From Cristatella mucedo (taxonomy: Eukaryota; Bryozoa; Phylactolaemata; Cristatellidae), in the NCBI GenBank assembly GCA_009760855.2, contig WPIO01000028.1, positions 1,798,001 to 1,862,000 on the forward strand: 64,000 bases of DNA. The letters are read 5' to 3'. The notes beneath the pieces were generated by a model, which was not told where the DNA came from, searched no databases, and worked only from the letters and a program-made list of their open reading frames with translations. Positions within the stretch are counted from its first letter, which is position 1. The number at the start of each line of letters is the position of its first letter. The translations under genes were made by a program, and so were the position numbers. Below, piece after piece: positions 11,340 through 23,460 of the stretch.

Positions 11340-14253
11340 AGTAGAACCGCCATGAACCTAGAGTATTACCTATGAGTTGCTATTGTCGTGCGCTCGAAAT
11401 TCAACTTCAAGCCATTTGCGGTACCCTCGAAGCAGTCTTTTGAATCAATTGTCTTGGTCTCACCCGAAAACAAGCTACCGATAGTGGCAGTAGTCTATCG
11501 CCCACCAGGTACCAAATCCTCCTTTATCTGAGATTTCTCCGATCTCATTTCGATTCTGTGTGCAAGAAATCGATCCTTCCTCGTAATGGGTGATTTCAAC
11601 GTTCACTTTGATAACTTATCTGACGCTTTCAGCACCGAATTTCGTGCATTGACTGACTCATTGTCTCTTGTGGCTCATGTGCATGGCCCTACCCACATCA
11701 AGGGTCACACACTCGACCAGATCTTCTCATACAACTGCACTTTGTCATCACTAATTATTACCAAATCCTGCTTATCTGACCACATGCAGATCTCATTCAA
11801 TCTACAGTGTGTGCCCACATCCTCCTCTAAAATAACCTGTGAATCGCGAAACCTCAAGACCCCTGACATTGATGCTGTCCATGCGAGAATATCTGCTTCA
11901 CCTCTGCTGCTCAATCCTCCCTCCGATCTGTCATCATTGGTAGATAGCCTCAACACGACACTAGCTGACATGCTAGACGTGTTTGCCCCTCTGACAAAGC
12001 ACACTGTGCGCCCCCCCCCCCCGCCCAGAAGGCCTATGGTTTACCGCAGACATTAAACTAGCCTAGTCTACTAAACGAAAGCTTGAAAAAGCATACAACA
12101 GATTCGGACTAACTGTCCATCGACGGGCATATTAAGACTACTGTAGGTCGTACCAATCGATCCTAGCAGAGGCCAAGTCTAGCTTTTGTAAAAACATTGT
12201 TGAATCACAGATGCACAATCCAAAAATGCTGATGTTGACAATAAACCATCTCCTCAACCGTTCCCAGACTAGCTCCTTACCTGATGATCGTAATGATTGA
12301 TGATCTAGCCGATCGCTTCTCTCGATTCTTTGTGCAGAAGATAGACAAGATCAAGGAGTCCATCCCTGCGATGACAACCTCCCCACTAGAATGCTGTTCC
12401 TCGGTTCCTGGCTGCACCTCAATGTCTGCATTTAAGCAGGTCACTAGTGATCTAGTCCTGAAGTTCGTATCTCAATCAAAGAAGACAACAAGTCCTCTGG
12501 ACCCTATTCCCATTGTCATGCTCCTACGTTGCATTGATCTACTGCTGCCATGCATAACTAACATTATTATTATTTCATTAGCCTCAGGTCATGTCCCAGC
12601 ACCTTTCAAAAAATCAGTAGTCAGGCCACTTCTCAAGAAAGCTACACTTGACCAAGAGAACTTGAGCAACTACCGCCCAGTTTCCCTTCAACCATTCCTA
12701 TCAAAGACACTGGAACGGGTCGTGGCGGACCAGCTGAACTCGTATATCGAAACCTCACACCTTGCTAGTAAGTTCCAGTGTGGCTTTAGAGCTAATCACT
12801 CCACAGAGTCAGCATTGCTTAGGGTATACAACGACCTACTTAGGAATGCAGACATGGGTAGAGTGTCTCTGCTTGTTTTGCTCCATCTTTCGGCAGCTTT
12901 TGATACCATCGATCACAAAGTTCTTCTAGAGCGCCTCTCATCTCGCCTGGGCATCACTGGCACTGCTCTGCAGTGGTTCAGGTCCTATCCCAGTGGGAGT
13001 CTCCAGAGTATTGACATGAATGGACAAAGATCATCTGAAGTACCTCTGAAATATGGAGTACCTCAGGGCTCTGTGCTAGGTCCGGTTCTTTTCACGGTTT
13101 ATACTCTCCCTCTTGCTGATGTGATTGCCAAGCACAATCTAGGCTTTCACTTCTACGTGGATGACACTCAGTTGTACCTTTGCTTTGATCCCTCCCAGCC
13201 TTCGAGCACCTCAAATTCTCTAAATTCACTAGCTGCATGCATTGATGACATCCGCACATGGATGGCAGCAAATTTTCTAGAACTTCACGATGATAAAACC
13301 AACTTACTAGTTATGGTCAAACCCATTGTGATCCAGAGATTGGAAAGGCTGACTCTCAAAATTGGCTCTGCCAGCATATCTCCAGTTGAATCAGCTCGAA
13401 ATCTAGGTGTCATATTCCAAAGCGACCTCTCGTTAGACGACCATATCAGCGCCACAGTCAAATGCGCCTATTTTCAGGTTCATAACATTGCTAGAATTCG
13501 GGCTTGTTTAGATAAGGATACCACATCTACGTTGGTCCATGCATTCGTGACATCCCGTCTCGACTTCTGCAACTCACTGCTTACTGGCCTACCAGCATGT
13601 GCGATCAGGCGATTGCAGCTGGTGCAAAACTCTGCAGCTAGACTTGTCTGCCGTGAGCTTCGCAGTTGCCACATTACTCCACTTCTCGCCGACCTGCACT
13701 GGCTACCAGTCACGCAACGGATTGACTTCAAGGTTTTGTCGCTCACCTTTAGGTCCCTTCATTCTATGGCTCCAGCCTATCTGTCAGATATACTCCCCAT
13801 CAGGCCAAGCATCGTACCACCCGCTTTTCGGAATCCAACAGTCTAGAAATACCTCGTACAAACCTTAAATCCTTTGGAGACCATGCATTTAGTTCATATG
13901 CTCCCAAAGCCTGGAACTCCCTCCCGACCTGCGTCAGAACATCCCCTGACCTGACCACATTTAAAAGGAACCTAAAAACACACCTATTTAGGACAGCATT
14001 TAGTGGGTCCCTGTGATTCGTCCTTGATGTGCTTGTGCATGCGTGCTGACACTGTGCATGCTGCCACTAACCACATTTGCATGCTGACCCTGTGCATGTC
14101 ACCCCTAACCATATTATTCATTTCGTTTGTTTTTCAAGCATGATTTTACTTACCATTCAATTGCATTTCACTTTCCAGCAAATGTGAAGCGCCTAGAGAG
14201 AGATTGAGTTCTCTGCGGGTGCTTTATCAAGTGAATTAATATTATTATTATTA
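11340..14253 (+). mobile_element. Longest L2-B LINE copy: partial endonuclease, reverse transcriptase, 3' hairpin, (ATT)n tail
   Basis: The copy is 5'-truncated within the endonuclease domain: YRPPG (about 11,500), MGDFNVH (11,586) and SDHMQI (about 11,780) are visible, while the N-terminal endonuclease motifs are missing. The linker is broken, with frame loss after a poly-C run near 12,010. Reverse transcriptase occupies 12,284-13,846. After the C-terminal region come a 3' UTR, a hairpin tail (AAGCGCC ... GGGTGCTT) and an ATT repeat ending at 14,253. It is the best template in the window for the family-B sequence. Confidence 0.93.
12284..13846 (+). pseudogene. L2-B reverse transcriptase, catalytically dead and frameshifted
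   Basis: A 520-codon open frame covers the RT domain: NYRPVSLQPFLSKTLERVVA (about residues 130-150), QCGFRANHSTESAL, the motif A region, GVPQGSVLGPVLFTVY and the motif C box FYVDDTQLYL. The C-terminal half has [17 protein letters not shown] and LHWLPV. Motif A reads LLHLSAAFDTIDH: the first aspartate, which aligns with the metal-binding aspartate of RTs, is histidine at residue 201 (codon at 12,884-12,886). One C is missing near 13,795 compared with the copy at 23.9 kb, so the last part is out of frame and the ORF ends early at 13,846. Both lesions argue for a non-functional copy. The first in-frame ATG is a convenience start, not a biological one. Confidence 0.9.
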
Positions 14254-14290
14254 ACCTGTTTTTGGTATATCTAAGCAGTGGACCCTTCTC

Positions 14291-14332
14291 CCATGTATGT
14301 TCCCATGTATGTTCCCATGTATGTTCCCAATG
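14291..14332 (+). repeat. 12-bp tandem repeat x 3
   Basis: Three copies of CCCATGTATGTT in a row, immediately after the L2-B tail region. Confidence 0.9.
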
Positions 14333-17300
14333 TAGAATTGTTAACCAGGAAGTAATGTTTTCCATGTCATGCCATGTCATTGCACTAACTTTTCTAGGAT
14401 TTCAATGCTTATGAGCATAGTTAAATTGCTAACAATAACATATTGTACCTGTCATGTAGTGATTATGCTAATTTCTACTTGACTTGAGTCCGAGGGCGTA
14501 ATATCGAGAAATCACTGAAATATCGGTCAGCAATAGGATATTTTTGAGGGAAACTTTCAAAAGACAAACATGTTAGAAACGGGACGTTGAAAGACTTCCA
14601 CATAAAAGGAAAAATGATTATGCAAACAATGCCTTACCTGAATCTAAACCGGAAGCAACATATTTACGAATAACAAATTTACCATTCTCTGCATAATCTG
14701 CAACGTTTATCCAAACTTGTTCAACCTCTGTCGATCGAGGTACATATTTGCAGGTTGTTGAGGTGCATGCTTATGGCTTTTATAAATTTGCAGAGTATTT
14801 ATGTGCCATGTAAATTCCATAATTTGGTCGATAACTTTCCGTGTAAGCATACAATTTAAAATGTGAGTTTAGCTCATCTGGTACTTCAATGTGCTGGTTA
14901 GTTTCTGACTTCCAAAAGTTCCAGGACGTTAGGTGTCATGTATAGACAAGCCATCAAACCAAAATCAGAAATAAACTATTGCATTGATATGCAAGCGGAG
15001 CTGAACTCACATTTCAAGTTTTATATTTGATCTTGGAAGTATTGGCTAAGTCATGGAATTTATAGGGTGCAAAGCTACAATATAAATAAAGACATTCAAG
15101 TCGTAAGCATGCACCTCAACATGCTTCACGTATGTACCTCGATCCGCCAAAGTTCAGCAAGTCAAATAGGATGCAGAGATTGGGAAATTTATATTTGTTG
15201 ATATATTGCTTCCGATTAATATCCGAGCCCGGACGTGGCTTGCTTTAATCGTTCTTTGCACACGGAAGCGATTCTTCAGAGCTTTTCATCCCGTCGCTGA
15301 CGTGTCGGCCTTTTGAAAGGATACCATGACAAATATTGTATTGTTGGAAGCATTGTAACAGATAGCATTGCAACAAAGTAATGTTGATTTGCTATTCACG
15401 CCTTCCTTTTACTGGTCATCTTGGTAAGCGACCAAAAAGGGACAACCGACATTTTTTCCTGCATAGTGATATGGCACTTGGCAACTGCAGGTCAGTCACA
15501 TTATCTTTCAGCCATATTAATCTCTCCCTCCCTCTCTCTCTCTCTCTTGATTTCTGGTAACCTAAGTGGGTCTGCATACTGGCTGACCTGTGTGGGCTTT
15601 TTGAAATTTGGTAGTGCTTCAGGCAGCTTCTGCTCATGCTGTAGCACAGCAGTCTTTATTTTGAGCTGTACTTGAAAGTCCTGGCATGGTCTTGCTATAA
15701 TAGCCAGGATAACTTACTGTTTAAGTACGGCGAACCAAAAAGTGCCTTGGTTGGGCCCTGTTTTGGTCTTGAAATCTTTTGGGCTAGAGGTGCTAGCTCC
15801 GATGCCCACGTGCCCCCACTAGGCATGGCCCAAAGGCCAGTCCAATTTTGGATGGCTGATCTGACAGCTACTCAGTACCTGAATTGATGTCCTCACATGG
15901 TATCTATTTCAAACCAATTGATGCCCTCCTTCCCCTAGTTACACTAGGAAACTTTTTGCTGTCAGTGTCAAATAAGGTTAAAGGTTAGCTGATTCAAAAT
16001 CCTCATTTGTGTGGCAGCAGAAGAGAATTAACCGTTTTCACACCCTTTTGCAGTTGGTAAAAAAAGGATCACCATCTGCAGGACTTGAAGAACACACAAT
16101 CTGGATCGTGAAGAGCAGGCACCTTACCCATGGATAGCTTAAATTGCTATTGCTTTTGTACATTGAAGCCATCAGGTGTATACAGGCGCCAATCAACAAT
16201 GTGATGCACCTAGTCTGCTCTCGCTTTGGGCTAGTCCATCAGCCCATATTCGTGTCTCGATATGCCTGCATGTGTAAGCACAGAATCTGAATGTATGTGG
16301 TAATATTAGCTACAGGGTTACAGCATTTATGCATATCTAGAGAACATGAAGCTCGGAACAGTCGACCATAGTTATAACGTTGTGCATGGAACAAAAATAG
16401 TGATACCTCTTTTTCTTGGGATCGCCCCAAGCCTTAACTTCTCTCATGAAGTGTGGGTACTGGAACGGAGTGGGTGATGGCTCAAAATTGGAAGCCTATT
16501 TGGCTCTTGGTTGCAGTCGTGGGACACCCAAAAAGAGGGCTCGTGGATGGCACTACCTTTTTATTTTTTTCTAGTGATGCTATAGTTTTCATTTGGTGGC
16601 CGTATAATTTAGCCTCCTGTAGCTTAGTACTTCCTGCGTTGGAGATGCTGTGCAGGTACCTACCAAGCACAGTGCTATCGTGACCGGCCGGCAGTATTGC
16701 CACTTGAGCTTTACCAAGTTGTCACGCCGTGGCATCGAGTAGTCAACAGCAGCAGAGTGTGGCAACAGCAGCAGTGTGCCATGTTGCAGCTTGGCTGTCA
16801 GCACTCAGTCAGCTCTCGTGCCACTTACTCAGAGATGCCCTGCAGTTCTTTCAGTAACAGAAGCTGAATCTTGATTAAACTCTCAGGCTCACAGATTAGT
16901 TTAATGGTCAGCAGTGCCCAAAGCCAATCAGCAATGTCTATTTATAGTAACAATAATACAAGTAATAAGACATTGATGTAGCACCATAAGAGAACTAATT
17001 GCCTGTCTAAGGCAACTATATTGGAAAGGTAATGTAGCAACCACTGTCTGCCAGACTTAATCGCTTGCCCGTCTGTAATGGCAGCCCAGTTTCGGTCAGC
17101 CACAGCCGAACCGGCGTATGTCGTGTTGTGGCAACCAAATGGCAATATCTTCCTTCGGCTCGGCTAAGCCAGTGCTCTCTTCTCTGCCTGCCGTCTACCG
17201 GATCTGACCTTTCTTACCATCTCTTATGGTTGGGAATAAATTAATCAGAACCTGACCACCCTTTCTACTTAACAATGTGCACATGCTCCAGCAGAAGTGT

Positions 17301-17727
17301 GTCAAATGTCCCGGCACGCATAATTACACAGAGGACAAATCGCACGGACCGAAGCGAATGCTGTGAGCAACAGATCAGTTTTTCAACATTTCCTTACATG
17401 TCGTCGTGTCTGGAAATGCTGTGATGTCAGTCACACTCACACGTTGTAGTTACGGGCTTTGGAAGGCATAACAAGTAAAGGCATGGTTTCCAAAGGACCT
17501 GAGGTCGATTATATGAGGCACTTCTGATCAGTTTGAGTCAGGAGAGCTTATTTAGAATTGAGCTTCTCATAGCAATGTACTGCAACTAGCCGGTGTAGCT
17601 ATGGTTGCAATTTCTAATTCACACACACCAGCTGCAACTTGTTTGTACTATGCAAATGTGCACGAGCTATTGCTATATTATGCATGCACAAGTGCACATA
17701 GTCAATTCACCTGTGTGGTTGAGCTGT

Positions 17728-17732
<5 letters not shown>
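14333..17732. other. Unassigned intergenic or intronic DNA
   Basis: No exon with credible splice signals and family similarity was recognised. It includes a short CT tract (about 15,525-15,548), CAG-rich words (about 16,745-16,780) and, around 16,955-17,035, a degraded minus-strand L2-like tail (ACAATAATAC then a CACCATAAGAGAACTAATTG-like sequence). It could contain introns or upstream exons of the gene whose exons appear from 19.3 kb. Confidence 0.35.
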
Positions 17733-17809
<77 letters not shown>

Positions 17810-17810
17810 C
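17733..17810. repeat. (CT)n followed by (TA)n microsatellite
   Basis: About 22 CT units run directly into about 16 TA units. Confidence 0.97.
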
Positions 17811-17839
17811 ATTGACTATGTCAAATGGCAGTAATCATC

Positions 17840-18045
17840 CAAGGAGCCTCTAAAGTATGAGCTTTTCACAATTTACACTCTCTTTCTTACCAGCCTAATC
17901 GCCAAGCACAATCTGGGCTTTCATTTCTTGGTAGTTAGCCCACCTGTGATTTAATCCTTCCCTGCCTTGCAGAATGTCAAACTCTCTCAACTCCCCCACT
18001 GTATGTCTTGCTGAGATTCACACCTGTATGACAATTATCGTCAGG
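17840..18045 (+). mobile_element. L2-like RT fragment
   Basis: The plus strand reads FTIYTL, then SLIAKHNLGFHFL, matching the segment before motif C in the long copy (PLADVIAKHNLGFHFYVDD). Frame breaks follow. It is a small internal fragment. Confidence 0.7.
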
Positions 18046-18652
18046 CACAGACGGTATAGAGCCGGATGGGACCATAGCACAGACCTTAATTCTAGTGGCC
18101 TCCATTGCTACTTACAGGTGACCAGAGACTATAGCCAAAACTGAGTTAAGGATGACTTAACCTTGACCTTGCCGGGATCAACCAATCATAGGTGTCTGGT
18201 GTCGAGCCATCTGATGCGACCTCCCCTCCACACGCACACCCCACCGGGTTGGTCAGTGAGGGAGGGGCATCAGATCTCGAACTTCCTTGTGCCCATGCAG
18301 ATAACAAGGCATCTTGCAGACTTGATCTGATTCAGCATGTGGACCGAACTTCTTTAGGAGGAAGCATGATTTTTTGTGCAGCTAGGCACCAGCTAGGCAA
18401 TCGGGTGGAGGAGGAAATCACTCGGATGAGCTTGCTAATTATTGTTGCACCAAGTGCACCAAGGAGCATTGGTGGCTGTAGGCCAGTTACAGTGCCTGCA
18501 GCGTCTCTCGAATACAGTCGTGGCTGGCCTTCAGGAGGATGGATAGATGGAGGGGAGAGGAAGGATATCCACCAACTTTCTCTTTTCCTTCATTCCAAAT
18601 AAATAGCGCCTCAACATTTGTAATTCAGTACATCAATACACTTTGAATTCGA
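18046..18652. other. Unassigned DNA with one 136-codon open frame
   Basis: An open frame at 18,192-18,602 (+) has no recognisable domain or splice context. I treat it as unproven. Confidence 0.3.
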
Positions 18653-18765
18653 TATAATAATAATGATAATAATAATAATACTAATAACACACTCGATAAA
18701 GCGCCCTCGGAGGACTCTATCTCTTTCTAGGCACTTTACATTTGCTGCTAAGGAAACTTGATCAA
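18653..18765 (-). mobile_element. L2-B 3' tail fragment
   Basis: The (AAT)n tract, then AAAGCGCCCTCGGAGGACTC and TCTTTCTAGGCACTTTACAT, are the minus-strand view of the L2 tail hairpin. It ends shortly after. A weaker tail-like piece lies at 19,007-19,060. Confidence 0.8.
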
Positions 18766-19323
18766 ATGGTCACGGTGACTTGGTGGAATATTGCATGGCA
18801 AAGTACAGGTGCAGGCAGTAGACCAGGTCTAGCTGTGCCGACCCGCATCCAATTAAAGGTATCAACTTGCAAATTGCCGCTTTTGGAAAAGTTGGGCTGT
18901 AATGTGATGTGGTTTCAGACATACTACAGAATCGTGTGCGTGACCAGTCGGTTTGCTTAAGTCATATCGATGTATTCAAGTATTACTCTGCCAGGTCTAG
19001 TGCTAATAGTAAAATGCATTTGTATAGTACCCATAACAGAATTAAATCTCCTCCATGTGCTTGCATAGGCTGGAAAGCAAGTACACTGGTCTAGAGTACA
19101 GCGAGAACGATAGATTTGTCACACACTTTTCTCGAAATGATTGAAGCCGCTGATCGTCAAGATAATGTGGCAGCAGCATCGGCAGTTTTCAGTAGAGCTC
19201 GCAGCTAGATTGAAGTACCATCTCGTGCCTATATCACACTGTCCCTCGCCAGCTCTCCCCTGGGATGGGTATCAGCTTTATCCTCTAGCCTGCTGACGGC
19301 ACGGCATGCATCTTTGCTTGCAG

Positions 19324-19694
19324 ATAGGTGTCGGACCATGTCGAAGGCTAGCCTGCAAACTTCGGTGGATGAGACAAAGCAGGAAAAGAAAAGGCATAAG
19401 CTCAAAGAGCTGAATTCGGCAACGCTAAAACGGTTGGCCAACTTGCACTCGGCCAAGTCACGAAGCCGCTCGTCTGCCGACGTCTCGGATAGGCGCACGA
19501 TTTTTGACGCCGAACCCATAGTGGAGATGCCAGAGGTGGTCGCTGACAGCCGAGCTTCCGGCGAGCGGCACGACAACACGTGCAGAAGGTCCGGCCCGTG
19601 CCCTGGCAGCAACGGTGGCGCCAACGACGCAGCAACCCAGACACAGTCCAGCGCTGAAGATGACCCATCGCAGCTCATGTTCTGCAGTAAAGAG
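19324..19694 (+). CDS. Candidate internal exon of a Ser/Lys-rich protein, possibly the Rab11-FIP gene
   Basis: A strong acceptor (TCTTTGCTTGCAG) precedes 19,324 and a good donor (AAAGAG then GTGAGA) follows 19,694. The frame is open between them: one carried base plus AT, then complete codons ending in phase 0. The peptide of about 123 residues starts RCRTMSKASLQTSVDETK. It has a basic stretch (KQEKKRHKLKELNSATLKRL), a serine/arginine patch (SAKSRSRSSADVSD) and an acidic, Gln/Ser-rich end. This looks like a linker exon and not a folded domain. An ATG with ACC before it at 19,338 could instead be a start. It lies on the same strand as, and 8 kb upstream of, the FIP-RBD exon at 27,739, hence the proposed link. 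I did not recognise it by similarity. Confidence 0.45.
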
Positions 19695-20744
19695 GTGAGA
19701 TGCTGCCAGAGCAGCCGCGGTGGCCCCGTGGCAATGTATGTAACCAGTGGTTAGTGCATCACAAAGTGCTCGCCCAAGTCGTCAGGGCCACAGCCACTGG
19801 CTGTTCTGCATTCTTCTTGCTGATTAGATGCCCAAGCCGATGGAAAGTGTTACAAACGTGGTGCGCTGCTTTCATGTGAAGTCAGGTCTAGGCTGCAAAC
19901 ATAGCGGTCGTAGCTGCAAATCTCAGCTGACATACAGTGAAGACCGGTGATGCCCGAGCCTTGTAGCATGGCTAGTTGCTTACAGGTGTTGCATCAATGC
20001 ACGCAGGTACGCCGGCAGTAGCAGGAACGCGGCAGTAACGATGAGCGCTCTTACCTTAAAAGATCAAGTCTGTATCCATAATGCAGAAAAGTCTATTTGG
20101 CAGCAGCAGCCAGTTACAGGCATTCAACAGCAGCCATGACATACACCAATGGCTTTGTGGCATAGAGCTCAAATGAGCTCCAATGCTAATGTTCACGAAT
20201 CCTGACTGCCTGCCTGTCTCAGGGCTGACTTTTTTTTATAGGCCTTAGCAATAGCCTGTTGCATAATCGCGAACAATAATGATCTGCCACAATCCGGCTG
20301 GTTTAGCTGGCATTGCCGTTTCAAAATAATTTTAGCAAGTGAAAGACCCTTATAAATCCATAAGCATTTACAGGTACTTAAGTAGCTTAGCTAACGGTCG
20401 GGATGTCCCTCTAGTGGAACTCTTATGTACAGGTAGTCGAGTGAGGAAGCGTTGAAGCTGTAAAGAAGCGGCCAAGGGCCCGCTGGACTTTGTGTGAATG
20501 CATTTATTACCCTCGGTCCGTCTGATCTCTTAAGGTGCTACCCAGAGAGCAAGTAGTTTCGTGAATGAAGTACTAGTTATAATTTCTAGAAGTATTGACA
20601 TCTAGGCGATTTTTGAGAAACTTAAGGCAATTTGGACTACGTGACAATTGATCAAGGCGAGCTAAAAAGACGTTTGGTCGAGTTCGGAGCACTATGCATT
20701 CTAATTTCTGGCAGAAATGTAGTGTTTTTTTGAGTTCCATGATT

Positions 20745-20749
<5 letters not shown>
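19695..20749. other. Putative intron containing repeat R6
   Basis: 19,893-20,100 resembles 32,160-32,340 (shared words GCTGCAAACATAG, GGTGAAGACC, ATCCATAATGCAGA/ATCCATAGCACAGA), so it is an old dispersed or duplicated repeat, here called R6. Nothing else was recognised. Confidence 0.4.

Positions 20750-20782
<33 letters not shown>
20750..20782. repeat. (TA)n microsatellite
   Basis: About 16 TA units directly before repeat R1 copy 2. Confidence 0.97.
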
Positions 20783-20785
<3 letters not shown>

Positions 20786-21052
20786 CGCAATAACTACTCT
20801 CCAACTGCCGACTATGGCACATCTTTTTCAGCGGTCCTGAACTGCTACTTCTATGCTACTCACTACCTCAACTGCTCTCCTGACTCTGCTATGCTTCCCA
20901 CTTTCTCTTTGTTTCGTGAGACGAAGTCTGTTGGCTACCGAATGCGTACCGAAAGCCGCTTAGGCTGTGAGTGTGCTATACAAAACTCTCCTGCGTAACA
21001 CCCACATGGTCTTTATGACTTTGTGGAGTTACTGACGGAGATACATTACATT
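20783..21052 (+). repeat. Interspersed repeat R1, copy 2
   Basis: Nearly the same as 3383-3655. It opens TTACGCAATAACTACTCTCC and ends GGAGATACATTACATTACAT, after which the tail passes into (AT)n and (ACAT)n. The internal words TTACGCA and TGCGTAA (20,992) are inverted, leaving open a terminal-inverted-repeat origin. Confidence 0.75.
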
Positions 21053-21203
21053 ACATATATATATATATATATATATATACATACATACATACATACATAC
21101 ATACATACATACATACATACATACATACATACATACATACATACATACATACATAGATACATACATACATACATACATACATGCATACATACATACATAA
21201 ATA
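21053..21203. repeat. (AT)n then (ACAT)n microsatellite
   Basis: (AT)n to about 21,078, then about 30 ACAT units with a few substitutions. It has probably grown from the 3' tail of repeat R1. Confidence 0.97.
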
Positions 21204-21690
21204 CACATACACATACACTTACATCTATCATGCATGTAGTTTATCTATGCGTATACATATTGCAGGCACGTGTTACCCGGTGTCTTGATAAGTGACACAA
21301 GACAGGTATAGGTGGATACTTGTACTTCGGAAATTTGTCATTTCTTACGAATCCAGAACACTAGTGCCCATTGTGGATATCCGGGCTACTGGGCACCCTG
21401 CAGCTGCAGTCCCAGCTAGCTGCCAAACAACTGTGACCCTGTGCAGCAGGCATGCATGCTTGCACTTCTGGCATGTGGTCTAACGGTCTATGTTGCCCCA
21501 TACTGGCAGCATGTTCTTCGAGATCTTATTGGAACTAATTTCTGACTAGGCGTATTGCAATGCCTTTATGTGTTGCAATGCCTTAACGTTAATGTTGCCG
21601 GTTTTATGTGTTTCCTGAGGTACAGTGAGCGGCAACACTGGTTTAGAGGATATTTTGAGCCTTTGGGTCTTGGCTAGCGCCAGCAGCAGC
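21204..21690. other. Putative intron, nothing recognised
   Basis: No repeat or coding motif was identified. Confidence 0.35.
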
Positions 21691-21830
21691 AGCAGACATG
21701 AGGCTGCAGTGGCTGCAGGGAGTACTCAGGAGTGAGCGGCCAGGTGTGAAGAGGAGTGAGAAGGAGAACCAGTCCCTTCGTCCCTTTTATCCGGAGACCA
21801 ATGCTGCCCTGAGGAATAAGACAGATGTAA
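21691..21830 (+). CDS. Candidate internal exon, product not recognised
   Basis: An acceptor-like CAGCAGCAGCAGCAG precedes, and the donor AGAT/GTAAGC follows at about 21,830. The open frame reads RLQWLQGVLRSERPG, then KRSEKENQSLRPFYPETN and AALRNKTD, which looks like real protein, with a possible helical start. The exact acceptor is uncertain because several AGs occur and phase agreement with the 19.3-kb exon is not demonstrated. It sits between two other plus-strand coding candidates, so it may belong to the same gene. Confidence 0.35.
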
Positions 21831-22014
21831 GCAAATGCCCAAGGGATGAAAGTCAGTCTCTCGATCACCGAGTCTTGATCAGTAAGCTTTGCATTCAAGC
21901 TTTAGCTGAGAGTACAGTTCTGTTCGACAGCCAGTGCTATTGCCGGGTGATAAGAAGTTGGTAGATTGAGCTGTGCTTGTGTCGCCGAGTATAGTGACTG
22001 CTTTTAACTGCGAC

Positions 22015-22160
22015 CACAATGATAATAACAATAATACATTTGTATAGCACTCCCAGAGAACTTAACTCTTTTTCTTTATAGTAAAAATAATAATACATTT
22101 GCATAGCGTCCACTGAGAACTGAATCTCTCTATGCACTTTACAGATGCTACATATAAAGC
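22015..22160 (-). mobile_element. Two adjacent L2 tail remnants
   Basis: Two successive AATAATACATTTGTATAGC/AATAATACATTTGCATAGC blocks, each followed by an AGAGAACTTAACTC/GAGAACTGAATCTC-like hairpin half, are minus-strand L2 or SINE-V tails in tandem. Confidence 0.65.
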
Positions 22161-22259
22161 ATTACCAAAATGCTACTTGGTAACATCCGCAAGCAGTAGG
22201 CATAGTGTAAGCAGGTACATGCACGCGAAGGACGAATCGCAAAGACTCGCCAAATGCTG

Positions 22260-23460
22260 TAATAAATAGGTGCTTTTCAAGCACCGCTTCTTGTACTTTA
22301 CATATGCTGCAAAGAAAGTATGATTGAATGGTTAGTGGTAGCATGCATAGTGTGATCATGTAGAACATAGTTAGTGGTAGCTTGCCCAGTGCAAGGACGA
22401 AGAAGCACACAAAGGACGAATCACAGGGACCCACTAAAGGCCGGTATACACTGGTACATTTTAAGCTTCCTTTTAAATGTCGTCTGGTCAGGGGATGTCG
22501 TTACGTCAGTCCTAAGTGAGTTTGGCTTTGGGCTTTGGGAGCGTTGGAACTAAAGGCATGGTCTCCTAAGAATTTGAAGTTCATACGAGGTGTAGTTAAA
22601 CGATCTGAGTCAGAACAGCAGGTGGCACGATGCCTAGCCTAGTGGGGGAGTAGTTATGATAGGTAGGGCAGAGCCAGATAATGAAGGGACCTAAAGGGGA
22701 GTGACAGAACTTTGAAGTCGATGTGTTGCTTGACTAAGAGCTGGTTAAGGTCTGCAAGAAGTGATATGATGTGGCCACTGTGACACTCGCGACAGACATG
22801 CCTAGCTAGAGAGTTTTGCACCAACTGTAAGCACCTGATTGCACAGGCCGGTAGACCAGCAAGCAATTAGTTACAAAAGTCAAGACGGGAAGTCAAAATG
22901 CAAGGACCAATTTAGATGTGGTATCCTGTCTAAACAAGTCCGAATGTTAGCAATGTTACATAGCTGAGAGCAGGGAAACTTGACTGCGGAGCATGTTTAT
23001 TGAGCATGCTACCACTAACGATTCGATCGTGCTTCCTTTGCAGCAAATGTGAAGTGCCTATAAATAGATTGAGTTCTCTTAAAGGGTGCTATATGAAATG
23101 TATTATTATTACTATTATTATATGGTCGTCTAACGAAAGGTCATTTTGGACCATGACACCTATATTTCGTGCACGTGTTTGCCAATAACTAATAATCTAG
23201 TGTTATCGTCATTGAATTTGATAAAGATTGCAGCCATCCATGTAAGGATGTCAGTAATACATGCAGCAAGGGATTTGAGAGAATTCGACTTGCTGGAGAT
23301 CTGGAAGGGATCATAGCAAAGATACAACTGAGTGTCATCAGCATAGAAGTAAAAGCATAGATTGCGGTAATTGGTAATTGCATCAGCTAGAGGTAGATTA
23401 GTGATTAATTCTTCTCTCGGCCTTTCACTCATAAGTTGTCTCTCTGAACTGGCCATTGCA
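22260..23460 (-). mobile_element. L2-like LINE fragment, interrupted by a plus-strand tail insertion
   Basis: The minus strand encodes [19 protein letters not shown] (22,866 downward) and an [14 protein letters not shown]-like stretch. 5' of this on the element it encodes FYFYADDTQLYLCYDPFQ (about 23,360). 22,993-23,121 does not belong to it (see next entry): the sequence on either side would join at GGAGC/TATGGTCGTCTAACG, as in the copies at 39.5 and 42.3 kb. Confidence 0.82.
22993..23121 (+). mobile_element. L2 3' tail nested inside the minus-strand L2 copy
   Basis: About 129 bp of plus-strand L2 3' end: CATGCTACCACTAAC, then TTTGCAGCAAATGTGAAGTG, the hairpin region and (ATT)n ending near 23,121. 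It lies within the homologous minus-strand element, so it inserted later. Confidence 0.8.

Noticed and set aside
11705-13746. Minus-strand frames inside the long L2 copy, and the similar mirrored frames in other copies
   Set aside because: They recur only because the sense RT frame is conserved; they are antisense shadows.
21023-21295. Tyr/Ile/His-rich frames
   Set aside because: Translation of (AT)n and (ACAT)n repeats.
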